Positions 56,979-64,000 of a stretch of DNA of 64,000 nucleotides are shown here, one piece after another. The stretch spans positions 607,318,001 to 607,382,000 of the forward strand of contig JADMNL010000023.1 of assembly GCA_016271365.2 (NCBI GenBank), written 5' to 3'. The notes below the pieces were generated by a model. The model was not told where the DNA came from and ran no database searches. It saw only the letters and a list, made by a program, of their open reading frames with translations. The position numbers were made by a program, and so were the translations under genes. Numbering within the stretch: the stretch's first letter is position 1; each line of letters starts with the position of its first letter. Origin of the DNA: Neoceratodus forsteri (lineage: Eukaryota; Chordata; Ceratodontiformes; Ceratodontidae).

Positions 56979-57377
56979 AGCTTGGCAGAAGACACCAGGA
57001 GAAAGGACTGCTGTGTGACTGAACTTCTCTACTGGGACTATATTGCCCTCCTTCCTCCGCCCCCACCCAAAGCTAGTTCTATTTTTATAGGCACAGGATT
57101 GGACTGACAACAGGAACTTCCTGTTTAGGGGCAAGTGAGTGATCACAGAACCACCAAGGACCCACCATCCTAGAAGGACAAGAGTAGCTCTCGGCCCCTC
57201 TAGCTGCTGGAGGTCTGCCTCTGAACAAGTAAGTGGTCTACTGAGAAATATAGGATATTCTTGTCTCAGAACAGGACAATCAGGAGCTTAAAGGGCACAG
57301 AGGCAGAAAGTAAGGAGAGAGAGAAAAACAGAGGAAAGAGTAAGGATTGCAAACAGTTAAGGGGCCAGAAATAAGAC

Positions 57378-58330
57378 ATGATTGGACTGGTGCAGTGCAG
57401 TGGCTGTGGAGCAGCAGTCTTCCGGGAGATGTTCTGGAGGATGCAGTGTTGTCCCATCTGCAGGCACCTCTCTGGGCTGAGGGAGGAGGTTGCTCATCTC
57501 CAGGCTGAGTTGGCCAGGATTTGGGGACCTCCTCTTCCATCCAGGGACCACCAGTGCCACTGCCGTTGCCTCAGAGGTTGCCAAGAAAGAGGAGCGGTTG
57601 GACCACAGTGGGCTCAGGGAGGGTGAGGGTGGTGGAACAGAGGCACATCCCTCCAGTTGTACCTCCACATCCCTATGCCATTCTGGCAAAGTGTGGTTCC
57701 TCTATGGAGGCACCTACAGTGGAGACCAAGGAGGATGCTGGGAACCTCCACAAAGGAGACCCACAGGAGGGTGGCAGGAGACCCTGCAGGGGAAGGAAAC
57801 AACTCTTGGTGGGGACTCCATTGTTAGGAAGGTAGAACTGGGCAAGGAAGGGAGAGGGAGGTAAGGTGCCTGCCTGGCGCCATGGCTTGAGGGACAGGAG
57901 CGAATCCTCAGGATTGCCGGAGCAACTGCACAGGGAGGGAGTTGGATGTCATTGTCCACCTAGGGATAAATGGCCTGGCTAAGAAAGGATTAGAGAAGTG
58001 CAGGAAGAGTTTGTGGACTTGGGGAGGGGCCTTAGTCAAGTAGCACTCACGGTAACCTTCTCAGAGGTGCTACCCATCTATGGCATAGGAGGACTAGGGT
58101 GTTCCGCACCATGGATTCAATCAGTGGTTGAAAACTGGTGTGGAGCTCAGGATTTGGCTTCATTGGGGACTGGGGGCTCACCTGGAGTGATGCAAGCCTA
58201 TACTGGCATGATGGGCTGCATCTGTCCGGGAGGGGAACCAGAATCCTAGGTGATAGGTTTAAATGCTTCATTGGCAAGCTTAACCTAGCCAAGGGGAGGC
58301 ACTGGAAAGGAGCAGGAAAATCCTAGCCCC
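57378..58330 (+). pseudogene. CR1 ORF1: zinc-like segment, coiled coil, SGNH esterase
   Basis: Begins MIGLVQCSGCGAAVF with paired cysteines (C-x-x-C ... C-x-x-C at 57396-57455, reading CSGC and CPIC), then the coiled coil LREEVAHLQAELARI, then a CHCRCLRGC segment. The esterase blocks are GDSIVRKV (57811..57834, with the nucleophilic serine present), VHLGINGLA (57953-57979; the usual G-T-N-D is G-I-N-G) and DGLHLS (58210..58227, catalytic Asp-x-x-His). Frameshifts join these in at least three frames. The protein binds RNA/lipid in related CR1s. The catalytic triad residues remain although the frame is broken. Confidence 0.8.
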
Positions 58331-58399
58331 CAAACAATCATGGTAGTAAGTGTGGCAAACACCAACATGGAGGTGTCGATAGGGAGAAGGGCAGGGTAA

Positions 58400-59275
58400 A
58401 TGGAGAAAGTGACAAAGGCAAGAAGGACAGGATGGGGCAAAAGGGGTAAGGCCATCAGGAAATGGAGGGTAATGAGTACCAATGCCCGTAGTCTGGGCAA
58501 CAAGCTCCCTGAGCTGGTGGCCTTAATGGAAGAGGGATGCCTGGATATCATAGCAGTCACAGAAACATGGTACACAGAGAGCCATGACTGAGATGTTAAC
58601 ATACCAGGGTACATAACCTACAGGAGAGACAGGCAGAGGAGAAAAGGGGAGGAGTAGCTCTCTATGTAAGGAAGGGATAAAAGCAACTGAACAAAAGAGT
58701 AAACAGGGAGGAGAGGAGGCACTGTGGGTCACCTTGGAGACTGGAAAGGGCACCACAATCCGCACAGGGGTTGTGTACAGACCTCCATGTCAGGTTGAAG
58801 GAATGGACAAGGATATGATGGAAGGCATTCTTAGAATGGCAGAGAAAGGGAGATACTGTTGATGAGAGACCTGATATGCCAGATGTTAATTGGAGCACAT
58901 TTGCTGCAGCCACATCCAAGAGCAGGGCCATTCTTGATGCCCTGGTGGCAGGCATTAGACAGCTAGTTTTGGAACCCACTCATGAGGGAGCAATCTTAGA
59001 CCTCATACTCTCAAAGCGGGGCAGTGAGAGGATCTCAGATCTAGAAGTGGGTTGCCATCTGGGAACAAGTGACCATCAAACAGTGTGTTCACATTAAACT
59101 CAGCTACAGAGTCAAGCCATACAAAGTGAGGGTACTGGACTTTAGGAGGACTGACTTTGGCAAGATGGGAGAGTGCCTCAGACTAGCACTAGCAAACAGG
59201 CTAGAAGGAGGTGTGGAGCAACAATGGGGAATTATCAAACTGCCATCACAGAGGCAACAAGCCTTTGTGTGAAGC
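58400..59275 (+). pseudogene. CR1 ORF2 endonuclease
   Basis: AP-type endonuclease that nicks the target. MSTNARSLGNKLPELVALME (58471-58530) and DIIAVTETWYTESHD (58542-58590) are the N-terminal Asn and catalytic Glu blocks. MPDVNWSTFAA (58876-58910) is the G-D-F-N-like block, with the D-x-N conserved. HLGTSDHQTV (59052-59085) is the S-D-H block, which holds the catalytic Asp and His. The region between 58590 and 58870 has lost its frame. Key residues survive but stops interrupt. Confidence 0.82.
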
Positions 59276-59689
59276 AAATAAACAAATCAAATGAAAGAAA
59301 AGCCACTATGGTTCTCAAGAGAGTGGCTGTGAAAGTCAGGAAGAAAAGATAGCATTCGGAAGTATAAGGAAACACAGAAGGAGCAGGACAGAGAGCTGTA
59401 CCAGTTAAGGCAGAAAGAAGCAGGAGGGAAGTCAGAATAGCAAAGGCCCAAACTGAGGAAAAGATAGCCAACTCAGTTAAGAAGGGGATAAAACCTTTAT
59501 AGGTACATCAGCGGCGTAGAAAGACAAAGGAGGGATAGTGAGGCTGAATAGAATGAATGGTGGGTGGGCAGAGGGGACAGTGAAAAAGCAGGAATACTGA
59601 GCGAATATCTCTGCTCAGTATTCTAAAGAGGAGGAAGTGCCTAATCCAATTAACAGAAGCACTCTTGATAGGAGGTCGATCCCAGTCCT

Positions 59690-60850
59690 TTCACAGAAGA
59701 AAGGGTTCTGCAAGAACTCCTAAAACTGAAGGTGGACAAAGCAATGGGTCCTGATGGAATTCACCCCAGAATTCTAAAAAGAATTAAGGAAGGAACTAGG
59801 AAACCACTGGCTACCCTTTTAATAAATCATGGAGGATGGTGTGGTACCCGAGGACTGGAGGAAGGCGGATGTGATTCCCCTTCACAAAAGTGGGACCAAG
59901 ACAGATGCAGGAAACTACAGACCTGTCAGTCTGACCTCTGTGGTAGGGGAAAGTGATGGAGTCACTCTGAAGGAAAGAATAGTTGAGTACCTAGAGGTCA
60001 GTGGAGCACAGGATCCAAGGCAGCATGGGTTCACAGCGGGAAGGTCATGTCAGACTAATCTAATAGATTTCTTTGACTGGGTGACAAGTAGTAGACCAGG
60101 GAGGGGCTGTGGACATGGCCTACCTAGACTTTAGCAAGGCATTTGACACAGTCCCACACAAAAGATTATTAGTCAAATTAACCAGCCTGGGAGTGGGTCC
60201 CAGGGTGATAGTCCTCAGGTAGGATAGCCTGGGTAAAACATTGCCTGGACAACAGGACACAGAAGGTAATTGTAAATGGAGTCCACTCTGAAGAAAGGGT
60301 GGTTACTAGTGGGGAACCGCAGGGTTCAGTATTGGGTCCAGTCCTTTTAATGTCTTCATCAGTGACATTGCAGAGGGACTGGAAGGAAAAGTATGCCTTT
60401 GCAGATGACACAAAGATCTGCAACAGGGTTGATACACAAGGAGGCGGAAAGGATGAAAAGGGACTTGGCAAGGTTGGAGGAATGGTCAGAAGTATGGCAG
60501 CTAGGATTCAATGCAAAAAGTGCAAATAATGCACCTGGGAAACAAGAACCCAGGGAAGAATACACAATGGGTGGGAGGTAGTAACAACAACAAAACAGGA
60601 AAGGGACCTGGGGTAATCATATCAGATGACCTTAAGGTTAGCAAGCATTGTGAGAAGGCAGTAGGGAGGCCAGGGTATACTGGGATGTATAAGGAGAGGC
60701 ATCAGCAGCAGAAAACAGGAAGTTGTTATCCCTCTGTACAGACAGTTGATGAGACCCCATCTGGAATACTGCATCCAGTTCTGGAGACCCCATTTCGCAA
60801 GGACATAGACAGGATAGAGGCAGTCCAGAGGAGGGCAACTAAATGATGCA
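59690..60850 (+). pseudogene. CR1 ORF2 reverse transcriptase (FADD retained)
   Basis: RT pieces in frame order are DKAMGPDGIHPRILKR (59733-59780), VVPEDWRKADVIPLHKSGTK (59838-59897) and GNYRPVSLTSVVG (59908-59946), SRQHG-type text then RSCQTNLIDFFDWVTSS (60043-60090), [13 protein letters not shown] and the active site FADDTK (FADD at 60398..60409), then DLARLEEWSEVWQLGFNA. The thumb continues to RRATK at 60846. At least four frameshifts. Both catalytic aspartates remain. Confidence 0.88.
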
Positions 60851-61215
60851 CGGTCTGCAAGAGAAGCCGTATGAGGAGAGACTAAAGAAGCTTAATATCT
60901 ATACCCTTGAGGAAAGAAGGAGAGGGGGACATGATAGAAACTTTCAAGTACCTCAAGGGAATCAACAAAGTCCAAGAGGGTAGCATCTTTCAGAAAAAGA
61001 GACTTGCAAGAACAAGGGGACACAATTTAAAGATAGAAGGAGGGCGGTTCAGGGGCAATGTGAGGAAGTATTATTTCACAGAGAGGGTAGTGGATGCATG
61101 GAACAGCCTTCCTGAGGAAGTTGGGTCTAAAACTGTGGGAGAATTCAAGAATGCATGGGACAGACATAAGGCAATTCTTGTGGGGGCAGGAAGATATAGG
61201 CTGTTGGTTAACTAG
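60850..61215 (+). pseudogene. CR1 ORF2 C-terminal region
   Basis: Frame 60907..61215 reads GDMIETFKYLKGINKV, RTRGHNLKIEGGRFRGNVRK, YYFTERVVDAWNSLPEEV and a tail ending GRYRLLVN. This C-terminal segment of CR1 ORF2 follows the RT and lies just before the 3' untranslated region. It is the longest undamaged part of this copy. The related copies end at 28691 (plus) and near 18300 (minus). Confidence 0.85.
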
Positions 61216-61315
61216 GATCTGCGGCCTATCCTGTAGGTAGGGAAATGGGCAGACTAGATGGGCCTAGCGGTCCTATCTGCTGTCAAGTCTATGTTTCTAT
61301 GTTATGTTTCTATAT

Positions 61316-61460
61316 TTATATATGATGCTAACTATCAGTCTACCAATTCAGTTCTTATTTGTTCATATTAATAAACACATGGCTGTGTCTATTTCCTTCA
61401 AGCACATTGTCTGCTGTGTTTGTCCAGGTGAAGGAAGGGGTTGTGACCTTGAAGGCAATG
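61316..61460 (+). repeat. Ngaro repeat B1, second part
   Basis: ATGATGCTAACTATCAGTCT, TTAATAAACACATGGCTGTG, ATTTCCTTCAAGCAC, GTCTGCTGTGTTTGTCCAGG, AAGGCAATG. The same order occurs at 62070-62209, with AATAAACACATGACTGTGG and GTCAGTCTTGTTTGTCTGGG. It continues B1 from 56978 after removal of the CR1. Confidence 0.85.
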
Positions 61461-61681
61461 TCAGAGCCTACAATGGGTAGCTGCATGCAGAGTTTGTATG
61501 GGGAACACGCTGGATGATACCTGGATAGACAGGTGGTAGTTTCACATAGTAGGGGCAGGGGTAGGCTTGTGTAAGGGTCTTAGGAGGCAGGAGCTGTTAC
61601 TTGCTTTAGAAGGGGCCTTGGTTATTTAAGTGGCTGCAACAAGGGCTCTGCCTTCTGTCACCCTACTTGCAGCAGATACAC
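61461..61681 (+). repeat. Ngaro repeat A2
   Basis: Second copy of A (see 51950-52168), immediately after the B1 end AAGGCAATG. Confidence 0.85.
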
Positions 61682-61914
61682 TCCCAATCCCTTCCTTTGG
61701 AGAAGCAGGGCATGAACCAGGGTTAGGGACCTGACTGTCCCACCATGGGGACCGCTTTAGGGTTGGGGAAGAATTTCACCAGTTTTTTCCAGTAGGGTTT
61801 TCTGTTGTTTTACCTACTCCAGCAGCATATGCAGGGAACTAAATGGGTAGATAAGCAGATTTGTCAGTCATGCAGGTGTGATGGCAGCAGGGTAGTGTGG
61901 CAGATTGGTGGCAT
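61682..61914 (+). other. Ngaro segment between A2 and B2
   Basis: No obvious match to the repeats; it may belong to the B unit beyond recognition, or be unique to the 3' end. Confidence 0.4.
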
Positions 61915-62209
61915 GGTTCAGTGGCCTAGAGGCCACATGGTTAGTAATCAATATGTTGGCCATCTCCAAAGGGAGGTAGAGCCTATATGATTTATGTAAA
62001 GAAATCGGTTAATTCATTAGCTATGACTACCCTGCTGCACACATCATGTCAGTGTGGTTAATATTTATATGATGTTATTAACTATCAGTCTACCAGCTCA
62101 ATTTTATTTGGCTCACAATAATAAACACATGACTGTGGTCATTTCCTCCAAGCATGCTGTCAGTCTTGTTTGTCTGGGTGAATGAAGGGTCATGAACTAG
62201 AAGGCAATG
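61915..62209 (+). repeat. Ngaro repeat B2
   Basis: Matches B1 (56860-56978 joined to 61316-61460) throughout: TTAGTAATCAATATGTTGGC, TTTATGTAAAGAAATCGG, TATGATGTTATTAACTATCA, AATAATAAACACATGACTGT, GAAGGCAATG (to 62209). It ends where the split CR1-like LINE resumes. Confidence 0.85.
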
Positions 62210-62515
62210 AGTGGGACCTTGAGGACAGTTTCAAATATTTAACAGTTATATAACCATCAGACAAAATGCAGCTCTTCAGGTTATATAATAAGAAAAGGAC
62301 AAGGGACTCAACAATCTGTAACGGAAGAAGAATTAGGAAATGCCAGAAAGAACTATTACCCAGAATGTGTGATGACACATGGAATAAACTTCCCATACAG
62401 TGGATATCAGCTGTTATGGTAATGGCATTCAAGCTCAGGCCTAACAAGTACTTTCAAGAAAAAAGGAGTGACAGGGTGTTCCAACTGATCTGGTGGAAGG
62501 TAGGAACTTGAAGGA
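62210..62515 (+). pseudogene. CR1-like LINE, piece 3 (C-terminal region)
   Basis: Text EDSFKYLTVI at 62221-62250, then frame 62266..62511 with LFRLYNKKRTRDSTICNGRR, CQKELLPRMCDDTWNKLP and KLRPNKYFQEKRS. This is the C-terminal region of a CR1-type ORF2, and it continues the text broken at 51949. The intact relative reads K-x-R-x-R-x-G-D-x-x-x-x-F-K-Y-L across the join. Together with 49885-50268 and 51466-51949 it forms one LINE about 1.2 kb long. Confidence 0.8.
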
Positions 62516-64000
62516 CCAAAAACATTCCTCCGTAAAACTACAGTATATGTATATATACATTATAGGAATTTATTGGGCATGCAAAAGAGACTGCTAGTCC
62601 AGTACTGTATAATCCAACTAATTTTGAAATATTGTAGAAAATACAGTGGAAAGACTGCCGCAAATGTTAAATTGCTTTTCAGGTAATTAGAAATTGGGAT
62701 TTCAGTGGAATGGAAATAAGATCTGCTCATTACTGTTCTAACCCTTTGAAAACATCAGAGGAGACAGGAAAACTTGTTATGACATTCTAAAATTTTATTC
62801 CTACAGAAAAGGGAGTTTATGATGACATTTAAGCAACAAAATTTGGTGTACAAGTTCAAAAAAATTATGGCTCTCAGAATCTGTCTTGATTGGTTTATAA
62901 AATGTAAGGGGCTGGACTTAAACCATGTACAATTTAAAATGCCTGACAAACTGAAGGTTACCTGTTCCTGTGTTGACTTTGCCTCATGAGGCTATGATCA
63001 TTTCAACTGTGGGCCTTATTACAGATCACAATTACATTGTGTGACCAGAGCATATTAAATGTGATCTAAATTCCCAGACATTTGAGAGTAAGGCGTTCAG
63101 TAGGGCAGTTAATATCAGAGCGCTTTAGGTCAGGATGAGGCTTCTTATAGTAATCTCATTTTTGTCTTCTTTGCATTTGTGTTCCAATCATTTGAAGTGA
63201 ATTAACTACACTTCAGTGAAACATCAGTTTTCAGATTTGTAATGTCTCTGCAATTATAAACTGACTAATAAAGAGTGATGTAATCTGAAAAAAGTATATG
63301 CCTGCAACTGGGAGAGGGACTGATGAAATTAATGACATTAATATGAAGAGAGAATAACAAAGAATCCTGAACAGAAATTTGACATGTACCAAAAAGCATA
63401 GAAGTGTTGAGGCAGGTAATCAGAGTACCAGTTCAGTAAAGAACCAGTGATGCCTGCATTTTCCAGTTTGCACAATAGGAGGTAGTGGATATTGCAAAAT
63501 GGTTTTAATTAGTCAGAGAGTACAGACGAGGTAATGATTCAATTATAAAACTCTTTATTCCAAGGGCAAAGAACTTCAAAATGCATTTTGGTACTACAGA
63601 CTGAAAGAACCCCATATTACTGCAATTGGGTGAAAGAGATAACATTACTTGAAAATGAAAGGGTTGCAGTGAAAACTACACACTAAGCAATGTATTATTG
63701 GCTGGAGAGAAACTGATTATTTGGAATAGGCTGAGTAGTGATAATTCAGACATGTTTCCACTTGGAGTACAGCCTTGGGTAAGGATAAACTACAAATAAA
63801 ATCAATGTAGGCAATCAATTGAGCTGTATAATTTAACATTTGAGCTGAAATGTTATAAGGACTATGGACAGCATGTTAACTGAATACAGAGACTACAATA
63901 ACCTTAACATCCTGAGATGCACAGGTCACACAAGATAATATTGAAATTTATTTATGTGAAAAGTTTCACCAGGAAAGGCAGCACCAACCATGAAACAGCT
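62516..64000 (-). other. TENM1: TENM1 intron, no feature recognised
   Basis: AT-rich intron-like sequence with only short chance open frames. No teneurin exon or named repeat recognised to the right end of the window. The host-gene label is inferred from the exon at 48291. Confidence 0.5.

Larger units (their letters stand above)
56979..61315 (+). mobile_element. Nearly full-length CR1 LINE
   Basis: Starts near 56980, with about 400 bases of 5' region, then ORF1 (57378 on), the ORF2 endonuclease and RT, and a short-repeat tail (TCTATGTTTCTATGTTATG, 61290-61310) that is characteristic of CR1. Length 4.3 kb is close to a complete CR1. It split the B1 repeat of the Ngaro element, so it is the youngest layer of this nest. 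Frames are broken by several stops and indels. The deleted copy at 26988-28722 and the antisense copy at 18232-19640 are related. Confidence 0.88.
51950..62209 (+). mobile_element. Ngaro-type tyrosine-recombinase retrotransposon (A1-gag-RT-RH-YR-B1-A2-B2), split by a CR1
   Basis: Direct repeat A at 51950-52168 and 61461-61681, direct repeat B at about 56860-56980 plus 61316-61460 and at about 61915-62209, in the order A1-ORFs-B1-A2-B2. This is the split direct repeat of Ngaro/PAT elements, which integrate by tyrosine recombinase and do not make target-site duplications. Accordingly, the LINE text at 51949 joins to 62210 with no evident duplication. The interior carries gag with a zinc-knuckle-like segment, RT, RNase H and a decayed recombinase. 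A CR1 of about 4.3 kb sits in B1. Without it the element is about 5.9 kb. Confidence 0.82.

Overview
Vertebrate nuclear DNA, almost certainly from inside the introns of teneurin-1 (TENM1) on the minus strand. The only host coding sequence I can support is one 147-bp EGF-like exon at 48291..48437, with canonical splice sites and matching codon phase. Everything else is intron: mostly decayed, nested transposable elements plus simple repeats. Low-GC sequence, long introns and many element classes (Ty3/gypsy, Ngaro/DIRS-type tyrosine-recombinase elements, L2, CR1, L1, a MIR-like SINE, foldback elements) suggest a large-genome vertebrate. An amphibian or another lineage that retains Ngaro elements is my best guess; species cannot be fixed from this window.

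Layout. 1-1.2 kb: nothing recognised. 1.2-5.2 kb: a decayed gypsy element (gag, protease, RT, RNase H). 6.4-8.8 kb: a 110-bp minisatellite and GAAGTT-rich ends. 9.2-20.5 kb: a cluster of two dispersed repeat families, called here A (long inverted ends abutting TA repeats) and B (long hairpin plus a conserved 3' block), mixed with microsatellites, a 60-bp minisatellite, an alternating inverted-repeat array, a foldback element and an antisense CR1. 20.9-23.7 kb: large palindromes, a MIR-like SINE and a direct duplication. 23.9-28.7 kb: an L2-like LINE split by an antisense L2-like LINE, then an internally deleted CR1. 29.4-31.8 kb: repeats arranged as A1...B1-A2-B2, a probable deleted Ngaro element. 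32.6-38.1 kb: a GCATCAAAAATG array, a 149-nt near-palindrome with hammerhead-like sequence, and the 5' half of an L2-like LINE. 40.9-47.2 kb: antisense L1 fragments, one split by a sense L2-like LINE. 48.3 kb: the TENM1 exon. 48.9-62.5 kb: a nest in which a CR1-like LINE is split by a Ngaro element of about 10 kb, itself split by a nearly full-length CR1 (ORF1 esterase, endonuclease, RT).

No element is intact. Most RTs have lost catalytic residues, although two CR1 copies keep FADD. The most useful observations are the reconstructed nest with its A1-ORFs-B1-A2-B2 Ngaro architecture, the hammerhead-like palindrome near 33.1 kb, the unnamed families A and B, and the 2A-like sequence at the start of an L2-like ORF2. 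All calls come from reading the sequence and from knowledge of the families; no database search was possible.
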